From Sulfidibacter corallicola (GTDB lineage: Bacteria; Acidobacteriota; Holophagae; Acanthopleuribacterales; Acanthopleuribacteraceae): DNA of 64,000 nucleotides. The DNA lies in the NCBI RefSeq assembly GCF_017498545.1, contig NZ_CP071793.1:10162256-10226255 (forward strand), read 5' to 3'. Shown one piece after another: positions 56,440-64,000 of this stretch. Below the pieces are notes generated by a model. That model made no database searches, was not told the origin of the DNA, and saw only the letters and a list, made by a program, of their open reading frames with translations. A program made the translations under genes and the position numbers. The number at the start of each line of letters is the position of its first letter. Position 1 is the first letter of the stretch.

Positions 56440-56456
56440 TTAATTCACACGGGCAA
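56428..56456 (-). promoter_or_regulatory. Promoter of the GntR-ABC operon
   Basis: On the minus strand TTGCCC (56456-56451), 17 bases, TATTGT (56433-56428). The transcript would start near 56422 and be almost leaderless (about 20 nt). Confidence 0.6.
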
Positions 56457-56528
56457 GGTAAATTGAGAGGGAGGCATCGCTGGCCTCCAGACTCAGAGGG
56501 GTTTGGAAGGGGGCAGGCAGAAGGGTTC

Positions 56529-56547
56529 AGGAGACAGTCAAACATAA
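56529..56547 (+). repeat. Dispersed GGGGACAG repeat, copy c
   Basis: GGAGACAGTCAAACATAAC, one change from copies a and b. Copies a/b and c bracket the three-gene GntR-ABC operon. Confidence 0.75.
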
Positions 56548-56621
56548 CACTCTATCTTTAAGCACTTTACCTTCCGTTTAGCAATCCTCCAACCACTCGC
56601 TTCCAATGTGCCCCATTCGTC

Positions 56622-58370
56622 TCAGGGACAACCAGGGCGATCCAAGAACGCTAGGTAATCGAGGACATTCGGTCGGGCGTTGCCACAGAGTTGATGATCT
56701 GAAAGGCCCCACATCGCCCAGTTTGGTGCGGCGATCTTTTCGTCGAGACCGATGTCGGGAGCTTGGCCCCCGTATGAGAGACTCACTCCTTGGCCTTGGA
56801 CCCACTCCAATGGTCGACTCAGGGTGATCAGGTGTTGGCTGTAATCGATTGCCAAAATTTCGGCGATCAGCGTGTCTCCCTCCAGTTGAATTTTATCGCC
56901 GGAGGCACCCTCGATGCCGAATCCATCGCGGAAATAGAGCGCATCCTCAACGGACATTTGGGTTCCCGAACCCGCGTTGGCGGTCCGCGTCAAGAATACA
57001 CCTGCATCCACCATCGGACTGCTTTCGCGCAACCGAAAATCGTAGGCCGTTTCATCCCGGAACTCGGGCGGGGCTTCGATATTGCCAAAGAAGACCTCGG
57101 GATGGCTGCTTTCGAAGTCGGCAAGAGATCCGCCGGAGTCAAATTCGTTCTTGATCACATCTTCACCCGGCTGCTGGCCGCGAATATTATTGGCTTCGAA
57201 CAAGAACTCTTGCAGGCCGTTTCGGTACACGATCTGGGCCGCGCCCTCGCCAAAGCAATCGCCACCCATACCGCGATTCGCGTAGATGACGTTGTTTTTG
57301 AACACATTGTCCACACCATTGCCACGCGGGGAAATGCCCGCACAATCATTGTCGTAGAACACGTTGTGGTAGACCCGATTGTGATGGTTATACAACGCCT
57401 CATCCGAGTAAACCTGCATGCCCAAGCCCACATTGTTGCGGTAAAAGGCGTTGTGACGAATGATGCCCTCTTGCCCGGCGTACTGAATGCCGTTGCCACC
57501 GGATGTGCTGTAGTAGGAACTGGATTCGACAAACAGGTTGTGTTCGAAAACATTGTGTCTGGTGGCGTCGAATGCGTTGGGTACGGCACTGGTGTCGTCG
57601 CCGCAGTCGTACACCTCGGCTATTTTCTGGCGGGTGTTGGAAAACACGTTGTTCCGGAACAGGTTGAAGTTCGAGCATCGCAAGCTCAACACGCTATGGC
57701 CGCCCTCGCGGAAACTGTTGTCGGAAATGAGGTTGTAATCGGAATCGATGAGGGTGAGGTTGTCGTTTCCTTCCTCCAAGACGTTGCCGACGATTTGGTT
57801 GTAGTCACTGCTGATAAACCGGACATTGCCCGTGGTTCCCGATGCGGGCGTTCGTAGGAACTCGTTGTTGCGGATGACGATGTGCCGAACATTGACGGCT
57901 TCCAACCAGCGAGCGTCCCGAACGCGAAACCCCTCGATAACGAGGTACTGGACGTTGTCGAGATGCATGGTCGCCGGACTGAAACTCCCCGTCAGGCTGA
58001 CCAGCTCACCGGGATAGGCGCGATAGGTAATGGGTTGGTTCGCGGTGCCGGATTCCCGAGGGACCATTTGTTCCTGGTAGGTTCCGGCCCGAACGAGTAC
58101 CTCGTCACCGGCCCTGGCGACCGCGACAGCGCCCGCCAGGGTCGAGAAGGCTCGCGCGGTGCCGGATCCGCAGTTGCGTGAGGCAGGGCTGTAGGTGTCG
58201 CAATCGGAGCTGGTAAGGTCACCATCGACGTAGAAGGTCTCGGCCCATAGCATAGGTAAAACCAGGAGGAATGAACCAAGAAAAACCATTTTCCCTTGAT
58301 TTAATCTTTCTGAGGTAATTCCATATTTCGCTACTGATTCTAAAATATGCCAACAGGAGTATAACTTCAT
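56622..58370 (-). CDS. Secreted right-handed beta-helix protein
   Basis: A 582-aa exported protein. A hydrophobic signal (MVFLGSFLLVLPMLWA) starts 27 residues in. Then comes the FYVDGDLTSSDCDTYSP...AFSTLAGAVAVARAGDEVLVRAGTY opening typical of DUF1565/parallel beta-helix proteins, and repeated N-rich coils (HNVFEHNLF, RHNAFYRNNVG, DNVFKNNVIYAN) through ~residue 400. Such folds are usually polysaccharide lyases or adhesins; I see no clear lyase catalytic set. ATG 58370 has GGGGAG 7 bases upstream. ATG 58289 would give a standard signal peptide and may be the true start. Confidence 0.85.
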   Translation of the reverse strand: MKLYSCWHILESVAKYGITSERLNQGKMVFLGSFLLVLPMLWAETFYVDGDLTSSDCDTYSPASRNCGSGTARAFSTLAGAVAVARAGDEVLVRAGTYQEQMVPRESGTANQPITYRAYPGELVSLTGSFSPATMHLDNVQYLVIEGFRVRDARWLEAVNVRHIVIRNNEFLRTPASGTTGNVRFISSDYNQIVGNVLEEGNDNLTLIDSDYNLISDNSFREGGHSVLSLRCSNFNLFRNNVFSNTRQKIAEVYDCGDDTSAVPNAFDATRHNVFEHNLFVESSSYYSTSGGNGIQYAGQEGIIRHNAFYRNNVGLGMQVYSDEALYNHHNRVYHNVFYDNDCAGISPRGNGVDNVFKNNVIYANRGMGGDCFGEGAAQIVYRNGLQEFLFEANNIRGQQPGEDVIKNEFDSGGSLADFESSHPEVFFGNIEAPPEFRDETAYDFRLRESSPMVDAGVFLTRTANAGSGTQMSVEDALYFRDGFGIEGASGDKIQLEGDTLIAEILAIDYSQHLITLSRPLEWVQGQGVSLSYGGQAPDIGLDEKIAAPNWAMWGLSDHQLCGNARPNVLDYLAFLDRPGCP

Positions 58371-58917
58371 AGGGTTGCTCCCCTTCGTATATATGGCCAC
58401 GAATACGTGGATCATAGTGAAACGTGAATAAAATACAAATAATCTTGGGATTCATCATAGTCAGCGAGATCCCCGAAGCTTCTCCAAAAAAGCCGTTCGT
58501 GATAGGCCGCACATTCCAAGCAAGTTGCCTCTTTCCAAGATTTATTGCCAGGCCATGAAGACTCCAAACCCGGCCGTAACCCCATCGTGAGTGGTACCCA
58601 GCAAGGGCTTTCGAAAAGGTTATCCAGTGTTAATTGTGCGTTTTAGGTGAGATCCTCTCATCAATCATCTAAGGGTCCAAAGGTTGTAACGGGGACGGCA
58701 CACCAACCTCCGGCTGATCTAGATGAGACCTCTGTTCATTTCCATTTTTATGATTAATCTTTTTTTCAGACCGTCTCATTTTTCCATAACTTTCGTGCTA
58801 AGCTGTTCTTCCCCCTCTCCACTCATGACGTGCTTACCAAACACACGGGCCCCGGACCGACGGCCACACGCCGATGGTCGATCCCGACTTACTGCTTCCA
58901 TCAATAGGAGAGTGAGC
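58371..58917. other. AT-rich intergenic region
   Basis: 547 bases between divergent genes, with very AT-rich stretches (58,270-58,450 and 58,730-58,800). An in-frame extension of the next gene upstream to 58723 is unlikely. No gene was seen. Confidence 0.4.
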
Positions 58918-59439
58918 ATGACGCGACCCCTACCCAACCAGATTTACAAATATGAATTCATCGAGACCTTTACCGGGCGAGTGCTGGGACACATGAGTGT
59001 CCGGGCGGACAGGGTGGAGCTCCGGCGGGCCCCGCTTGGAGCCTGGACGAGCACTCGGGACCTCACCGACATTCTCGAAGGCGGCGTAGACGGTGGACTG
59101 ACGTTCGCGTTTCCCGATCAGGGTGCGGAAGAACCGAGCTATGGAAGAAACGTCAAATTTGAATCCATGTACGGCGCCGCATACGGTTCGCTGGATGGTA
59201 AGACGATCAACCTGGGATGTATTAACGGCATGGTGGAAGGCTTCGCCAGCGGCAACAGCCTCATGGTCCTGACGTTTACGCCGAATGGTCTGGATTGGCC
59301 GAGTTATGGGAGTTCGGCAACGACCATGCTCAACGACGCCATTCCTGGCGGTACGGGCATCATCCAACGTAGCGAGAACCCAGAAGAGCACGCCGACAAA
59401 TACGTTTATTTCGGCACTTGGACACTCGCAGAAGAATAG
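58918..59439 (+). CDS. Protein of unknown function
   Basis: A 173-aa soluble protein that I do not recognise. It is strand-rich with regular Gly (YKYEFIETFTGRVLGHMSVRAD; GAAYGSLDGKTINLGCINGMVEGF; KYVYFGTWTLAEE), which would fit a beta-barrel such as a lipocalin-like fold, though this is only an impression. It has no signal peptide. AGGAG stands 9 bases before ATG 58918, which sets the start. Confidence 0.7.
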   Translation: MTRPLPNQIYKYEFIETFTGRVLGHMSVRADRVELRRAPLGAWTSTRDLTDILEGGVDGGLTFAFPDQGAEEPSYGRNVKFESMYGAAYGSLDGKTINLGCINGMVEGFASGNSLMVLTFTPNGLDWPSYGSSATTMLNDAIPGGTGIIQRSENPEEHADKYVYFGTWTLAEE

Positions 59440-60149
59440 AGTCGGATTTTCTTCCCCCTGGATCTGCGACTCGTCAGGAGACATCCGCCCTTTCGAATCG
59501 GCGAGTTGCAAAGTGCTAATGTTCCACGCGACTCCCAATTTCCTCTTGGCCCAAATACTTCTCGAATCAAGTTTGGCTCAGGTTCGGAACTCCCGACACC
59601 ACGATGATCTAACCAGCCTAATTTAAGTGTTTTAAAGAAGCCTGTCCCCCTCTTCCCGCTTGATTCAGGATTCAGGGATTGACAAAAAGGCGTTCTTCCG
59701 CTGTGATCAACCTGTCAGGCCTCGACTTCCATATGGAGTCGAGATATGAAACCAAATCGGTTCATCATTTCCGAGATTTTTTCTGATTGCCACACTTGGC
59801 TCGAGCCACAACGATCGTTTTGGGATTTAACGCTCACTGCTGGGCTTGAGACCGGTTCTGGCTGCAGGAATCTCCGACGGGTTTTTTGTGTTCTCAGTCA
59901 GAGGTTTTCTAAGAGCTTAAATGCTCGGCAACGAGGCAGATATCGGCGCCAGAGTGACAGCGCCATCTGCCGAGAGTGCCAAACGCCCGCAGTTCCTGCA
60001 ACCAGGGCGGTCGACCGTGTTTTTCCTGGCACCCGACTGGGGCTTGCTCTGGTTTCATCCAAGCCAAGGTTCTCACAAAACCTTTTCATCTCAAATACTT
60101 TACGCACCAACACACCGGTGGTAACCCATTTTCGAGCATGGGGGTCGCC
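59440..60149. other. Intergenic region upstream of the transposase
   Basis: 710 bases without a credible gene. They contain CTGTCCCC at 59642, the inverted form of the GGGGACAG motif, and a hairpin at 59721-59743 (CTCGAC/GTCGAG arms). Probably the left flank of the RAYT element. Confidence 0.5.
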
Positions 60150-61154
60150 ATGAGCAGAAGACCTCGTATCAAGCTCGATCGACCAGTCACCCACTACCAT
60201 GTCATGACCCGCACGGCGCAACAAGCCTTCTATCTCAGCGACAATTATGTGCCGGGGTTCAAAAGCCAGTGTCGGGGCATCATCGAGTCCATGGCGGACA
60301 TCTTCTACGTGAAAATTCTCGCCTGGGTACTCATGGACAATCACTACCACCTATGCCTCGAGATCCGTCGGCCACCCTTGGATCCCTGCGATATTCAAGC
60401 ACGCTACGAACGCCTACAAGAGCATCTCCTGACGAAACGGCCCTGGCGAGAAGCCTATACATCGCGTTTCTACGACCGTTTCACGGATCTTTCGAAGTTT
60501 ATGGCCGAAATCAATGCTCGTATGGCCCGAGCGTTCAACAAGGCGAATGGCACCAGCGGACACATGTGGGGTGGGCGATTCAAGAGCAAGGTCATCGAAA
60601 ACGAGCAAAGCTTGATGCGGGTGATGACTTATATCGAACAAAACCCTGTGAGAGCGGGTCTTTGCGAGTGTCCTTCCGACTATGCCTGGTGTTCGACAGG
60701 CCAATACAAGCGCAACATTGAGGCAAGGCGACCCGTGTCCCTTCCGGAAGTAGGTTTCTTGCGCCACATTGCAAAGAAGGACCGCGCCCAAAGCTATGTC
60801 ACATGGATGGATTTCCAGGCGGTGCGGATCCTTCACCCGGAAAAGAAAGTATGCCTGCCAAGAGCAATGATCGCATCACATTGTTTGCGGGATGAAACCA
60901 TGACCGAATGGCGTGAAGATTTCAATGCCAAACGACCCGTGGATTGGCGCAGCCAAGCCTACGGTTCGGAGGAGTTCCACCAGCACATCCGCCAAGTGGA
61001 GGAACAGCGAAAGCTGGAATTGGCGAGAATCAGACACAAATCCCATCAACGAAGGCATGCCCGTTTAAAAAAAGAAATTTCCGTTTGCGCCCTCTGTTCA
61101 GCAAAGGGAGAGGAGCGCCAAGTACACACGGACATAAGCACGATTAAAAATTGA
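60150..61154 (+). CDS. REP-associated tyrosine transposase (Y1/IS200-like)
   Basis: A 334-aa Y1 transposase-domain protein of the RAYT type. RPVTHYHVMTR starts the domain, MDNHYHLCLEI holds the HUH metal motif, and YIEQNPVRAGLCECPSDYAW contains the probable catalytic Tyr helix and the RAYT-typical NPVRAGL signature. RAYTs are single-copy, non-IS enzymes linked to spreading REP palindromes. The C-terminal ~120 residues are charged and Lys/Arg-rich, with CxxC near the end (CALC). ATG 60150 is preferred; ATG 60138 is possible. The flanks carry a family of GGGGACAG/CTGTCCCC repeats. Confidence 0.88.
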   Translation: MSRRPRIKLDRPVTHYHVMTRTAQQAFYLSDNYVPGFKSQCRGIIESMADIFYVKILAWVLMDNHYHLCLEIRRPPLDPCDIQARYERLQEHLLTKRPWREAYTSRFYDRFTDLSKFMAEINARMARAFNKANGTSGHMWGGRFKSKVIENEQSLMRVMTYIEQNPVRAGLCECPSDYAWCSTGQYKRNIEARRPVSLPEVGFLRHIAKKDRAQSYVTWMDFQAVRILHPEKKVCLPRAMIASHCLRDETMTEWREDFNAKRPVDWRSQAYGSEEFHQHIRQVEEQRKLELARIRHKSHQRRHARLKKEISVCALCSAKGEERQVHTDISTIKN

Positions 61155-61226
61155 ATCGGTAACATTTCCCATTTCAATACTAATTTCCTAAGGGCTCCCC
61201 TCGAATCGGGTGCGTGGAACGGAAAG

Positions 61227-61336
61227 GAGTTAGAGGGGACAGTCATATTTAACCCGCTAGGTTTTTGGGATTTTCGGCAATGAGTTAGAGGGGACAGTCA
61301 TATTTAACCCGCTAGGTTTTTGGGATTTTCGGCAAT
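61227..61336 (+). repeat. Perfect 55-bp tandem duplication
   Basis: 61227-61281 and 61282-61336 are identical. Each unit holds GAGGGGACAGTCATATTTAA, related to the repeats at 53351 and 53479, followed by CCCGCTAGG and a T-rich part. It starts 73 bases after the transposase stop. Confidence 0.95.
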
Positions 61337-61343
61337 TATCAAA

Positions 61344-61654
61344 ACTGGCCCTCACACAGCCAGAGCAGGCATCAGAGGCAGTCACTGGCAAAACCCCCCA
61401 AAGCCGCCTCATCAAAGTCGTATGGAGAACCTGCTCTTGGCCAACAATAACCTAACCTACTCGTTTAAAACACCTTGGTGTTCCCTGTCCCCATGAAATC
61501 AACACTGGCCCTCACACAGCCAGAGCAGGCATCAGAGGCAGGCACTGGCAAAACCCCCCAAAGCCACCTCATCAAAGTCGTATGGCGAACCTGCTCTTGG
61601 CCAACCATAACCTAACCTGCTCGTTTAAAACACCTTGGTGTTCCCTGTCCCCAT
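61344..61654 (+). repeat. 151-bp direct repeat, two copies
   Basis: Copies 61344-61494 and 61504-61654 differ at about five positions and are 9 bases apart. Each ends in AACACCTTGGTGTT plus CCCTGTCCCCAT, i.e. a small hairpin and the inverted GGGGACAG motif, so the region has opposing ends like a composite REP element. Confidence 0.95.
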
Positions 61655-61879
61655 ACCATGCCGAGTCCCATGCGCGGCGAGGTCCCGCCTGGGCCGATCT
61701 CACCCGAAGAGCCGGGAAGAGCCGGCACACTCGGGTCACCCTGTCCGCTGTTTGCCGATCACGAGACGCAAGGCGGACAGCCGCTTGCCGTGCCCCATCC
61801 CCCCGCCAGCCCGGCCGAATCCGTACGAAAAACCGAACGACAGCGCCTGAAAAAGCGCGCCTGCCAACGAAAAAATCAC

Positions 61880-61908
61880 TTGACAGAGGCGGGGCCGAGT
61901 CCTATCGT
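61880..61908 (+). promoter_or_regulatory. Strong sigma70-type promoter of the TetR operon
   Basis: A perfect -35 TTGACA (61880-61885), 17 bases, TATCGT (61903-61908). AAAACA...TGTTTT in the leader could be the autoregulator's site. Confidence 0.6.
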
Positions 61909-61956
61909 ATGGATAAAACAAAACGAACATTCTGTTTTTTAAAGTTGGGGAGCCTA

Positions 61957-62616
61957 ATGAAACAGGAATTAAAAACTCAGAGATCCCGCGAATTGATTCT
62001 TCGCGCCGGCCTCCGCTGCTTCTCGCAAAGCGGCTACAAGGCCACCTCCATCCGCGACATCGCCAAACACGCCGGTATTTCCATCGGTCGCGTCTACCAT
62101 CACTTCTCCAGTAAGCTCGAAATCTTTACGGCCCTGCTCGACCAATATTGGCGCCGCCTCGAAGATCCCGAGCTGCCCCTCAACCAAGTGGTCGCCCAGG
62201 CGCGTTTCCCCGAAGACATCGCCGACATCGCCGCCGCGATTCGCGAAGTCGTCGTGGAGAACCGCTCCTCCATCATGCTGATCTACATCGATGTCATCGA
62301 ATTTCAAGGCGAACACATCCAACGCTTCTACCGCAACATGGCCGCCAACTTCAAGGCAGCCTACGAATCTCGCTTCACGGAACTCCACCAGGAAGGGCGC
62401 CTCAACCAACAGGCCGACCCGCTCTTCGCCGTCATGATGATCTTCCGTTTTCTCTTCCAATACTACATGGTCGAGACCAGCTTCGGCGTGGAAGATCACT
62501 TCGGCTTCGATTCCGATGCGGTTGCCGGCAAGGTTCAGGACCTGATCCTTCACGGCCTGCTGAATCCCTCGACCAGCGAAACCACGACGACCACGCCCAC
62601 TTCGGCCGAGGCTTGA
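61957..62616 (+). CDS. TetR-family transcriptional regulator
   Basis: A 219-aa repressor-type protein. The HTH spans ~residues 12-58 (RELILRAGLRCFSQSGYKATSIRDIAKHAGISIGRVYHHFSSK), the standard TetR DNA-binding domain. The rest is a helical ligand domain of unknown effector, with a Thr-rich tail. ATG 61957 follows GGGGAG. It is first gene of an operon with the hydrolase (8 bases apart) and a KAS III gene, so a lipid or acyl effector is plausible. Confidence 0.94.
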   Translation: MKQELKTQRSRELILRAGLRCFSQSGYKATSIRDIAKHAGISIGRVYHHFSSKLEIFTALLDQYWRRLEDPELPLNQVVAQARFPEDIADIAAAIREVVVENRSSIMLIYIDVIEFQGEHIQRFYRNMAANFKAAYESRFTELHQEGRLNQQADPLFAVMMIFRFLFQYYMVETSFGVEDHFGFDSDAVAGKVQDLILHGLLNPSTSETTTTTPTSAEA

Positions 62617-62624
62617 GTCCGACC

Positions 62625-63437
62625 ATGAACCCCCGGCTCCAACCGAACCCGGTTTCGCCCGCCACCCTCGCGCTTCACTACGATCTGCTGGGCAGCGGCG
62701 AACCTGTCCTGGTTCTTCCCGGTTTCGGCTGCGCCAACTGGATCTTCAAAGACGCCGCCACCAAGCTCGGCGGTCGCTACCGTTTCGTCCTGCCCGACCA
62801 TCGCGGGATGGGCGCCTCGCAGCACGCGCCCGGCCCCTACACGATCGCCGACATGGCCGCCGACGCCCTGCGGCTCATGGACGAGCTGGGCTACCAACGC
62901 TTTCACGTGATCGGCATCAGCATGGGCGGCTTCGTAGCCCAAAGCCTCTGCCTGCAAGCCCGGAACCGCGTGCAACGCCTGATCTTGATGTGCACCACCT
63001 CCTCGGGCCCGGATTTCCTGCCCCTCACCCCCTTCACCGAAACCCAACTGCGCGAGGCCTTTGCCATGACCCCCACGGACATGATCAGCCAAAGCATGGC
63101 CGCCACGGTCCATCCCGCCTTTCGCGCCCGCGATCCCCAACGCTTCGATCGCCTCTACCAACTTCGCCTGAGCCATCGGGCCGATTGCGAGCAGGCCGTG
63201 CTTCAGTTGAAGGCCGCCAACGCCTTTCTCGACACGCCCATGCCGATTTCGGAAATTCATTGCCCGGCCCTGGCCCTGACGGGCACCGAAGACCGATTCG
63301 TGCCCCCCGAAAACGCGGCCATCTTGGCCGACACCCTGCCGCAAGGCCAGTTCCAGCTCATCCCCGAAAGCGACCACTGGTTCTTTTGGGAACGCGAAGA
63401 CGAAACCTGCGAAAAGATCACCGCCTTTCTCGGCTGA
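62625..63437 (+). CDS. Alpha/beta hydrolase
   Basis: A 270-aa cytoplasmic hydrolase. LVLPGFGCANW is the oxyanion loop, GISMGG carries the nucleophile Ser99, TGTEDRFVP the acid Asp near 223, and ESDHWFF the base His near 251: a full triad. DHRGMGAS is the usual second strand. It could be an esterase, lactonase or acyl-thioesterase. It is placed 8 bases after tetR-like gene and 75 bases before the KAS III gene, so it is probably part of one acyl-chain pathway. Confidence 0.9.
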   Translation: MNPRLQPNPVSPATLALHYDLLGSGEPVLVLPGFGCANWIFKDAATKLGGRYRFVLPDHRGMGASQHAPGPYTIADMAADALRLMDELGYQRFHVIGISMGGFVAQSLCLQARNRVQRLILMCTTSSGPDFLPLTPFTETQLREAFAMTPTDMISQSMAATVHPAFRARDPQRFDRLYQLRLSHRADCEQAVLQLKAANAFLDTPMPISEIHCPALALTGTEDRFVPPENAAILADTLPQGQFQLIPESDHWFFWEREDETCEKITAFLG

Positions 63438-63512
63438 TCGGGGGGGACTCCCCCGGGTCCCTCATCCCCGATTACACGTCGAGCACCCCACCCCCACACC
63501 GCGAGTCTTTCC

Positions 63513-64000
63513 ATGAACATTTCCCTCAAACGAAGCGCCGTCTGGCTCCCCGATACCTTCGAAGACGCGGGCCACATCTCCCGGGCCGCCGACATACCCG
63601 AAAACGTGGTTCGCGAAAAAATGGGCATCGTGCGCAAGTGTCGCGCCCCCAAGGATCTGCACCCGAGCGAATTGGCGGTTCGCGCCGCCCGGCTGGCCCT
63701 GGAAGACATCGACCCGGAAAGCGTCGACCTACTGATCTGGACCGGTTCGGAACACAAGGACTATCCGGTCTGGTCGGCCGGCATCTACGTCCAGGAACAA
63801 CTGGGCCTGCGCCGCGCCTGGGCCTTCGACATGTCCTCGCGCTGTTCGAGCAACGTGGTCGGCCTGCACGTGGCCAAATCGATGATGACCGCCGACGCCC
63901 GCCTGCGCCGCGTCCTGTTGTGCGGCGGCCACCGCACCGGCGATCTCGTCAACTACCGCGACCCGTCCGCACGGTTCCTCTACAGCCTCAGCGACGGCGG
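63513..64000 (+). CDS. KAS III-type 3-oxoacyl-ACP synthase (partial, runs off the edge)
   Basis: The first 162 codons are visible and the frame is open to the window end. The sequence is a FabH/thiolase-fold condensing enzyme: SELAVRAARLALEDIDPESVDLLIWTGSE, then YVQEQLGLRRAWAFDM and a candidate nucleophile Cys in SSRCSSNVVGL, followed by CGGHRTGDLVNYRD. The Arg-Cys context (RCSS) differs from FabH's AC(A/G)G, suggesting a specialised ketosynthase rather than housekeeping FabH. Its start is ATG 63513. It continues the TetR-hydrolase operon. Confidence 0.85.
   Translation, partial: MNISLKRSAVWLPDTFEDAGHISRAADIPENVVREKMGIVRKCRAPKDLHPSELAVRAARLALEDIDPESVDLLIWTGSEHKDYPVWSAGIYVQEQLGLRRAWAFDMSSRCSSNVVGLHVAKSMMTADARLRRVLLCGGHRTGDLVNYRDPSARFLYSLSDG

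Larger units (their letters stand above)
61155..61956. other. Repeat-filled region downstream of the transposase
   Basis: 802 bases. The first 500 are two tandem duplications listed next; the rest leads to the TetR promoter. No gene was seen. Confidence 0.6.

Noticed and set aside
59746-60153. 135-aa ORF before the transposase
   Set aside because: No family features or ribosome-binding site; it overlaps the transposase flank.
61582-61956. N-terminal extension of the TetR gene
   Set aside because: It would start inside the 151-bp repeat and run through the TTGACA promoter; ATG 61957 with GGGGAG begins the normal TetR domain.

Overview
The window is about 64 kb of GC-rich bacterial chromosome, mostly ordinary core and regulatory genes with accessory patches. 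Several things point to Acidobacteriota, with the Holophagae/Acanthopleuribacter side as my best guess: a Ser/Thr kinase fused to a long TPR array, a long free-standing TPR protein, CreBC-like and HD-GYP signalling, NRPS and RHS/SpvB proteins, and many short GC-rich intergenic repeats. This placement is an inference from gene style. There is no rRNA gene in the window to confirm it, and I saw no tRNA.

Region 1 (1-16.3 kb) holds a secreted CocE/S15-type hydrolase, bacterioferritin, a kinase-TPR protein, a nitrilase, a DM13 protein, a CPBP membrane protein, a creB-creC-like two-component pair, a DUF1223 protein, a DUF1232 protein, a PilJ-type chemoreceptor and an RRM RNA-binding protein. Region 2 (16.3-29.4 kb) holds a cytochrome P450, the translation block rplM-rpsI-rpsB-tsf on the minus strand with leader hairpins, a NatAB-like ABC exporter, a polysaccharide deacetylase, a zinc-ribbon protein, a large TPR protein, an unknown 149-aa protein and a GST.

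Region 3 (29.4-43.1 kb) starts with a repeat patch: heptamer arrays in opposite orientations and a duplicated 57-bp inverted-repeat element, next to the stump of a histidine kinase. It continues with an ankyrin-TM-SUMF1 fusion, a GAF/HD-GYP protein, a one-base-overlapping HExxH protease, a lipoprotein, and a dimodular NRPS (A-T-C-A-T-TE). The first adenylation domain of that NRPS is interrupted between motifs a2 and a3 by a methyltransferase.

Region 4 (43.1-64 kb) is the most accessory. After a gene-poor palindrome and repeat zone comes a split RHS system. A small secreted protein carries the RHS core and a variable C-terminus. It lies upstream of a 2314-aa SpvB/FG-GAP/YD-repeat protein whose RHS region stops just where the small protein's core begins, and which ends in CARDB-like domains instead. 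Next are a GntR(YtrA-type)-ABC operon with a palindromic operator over its -10, a secreted beta-helix protein, an unknown protein, and a RAYT/IS200-like Y1 transposase surrounded by dispersed and tandemly duplicated GGGGACAG-type repeats. The window ends in a TetR - alpha/beta hydrolase - KAS III operon that runs off the edge.

The best candidates for something undescribed are the permuted two-gene RHS/SpvB-CARDB arrangement, the a2-a3 interrupted NRPS, and the RAYT-associated repeat family.
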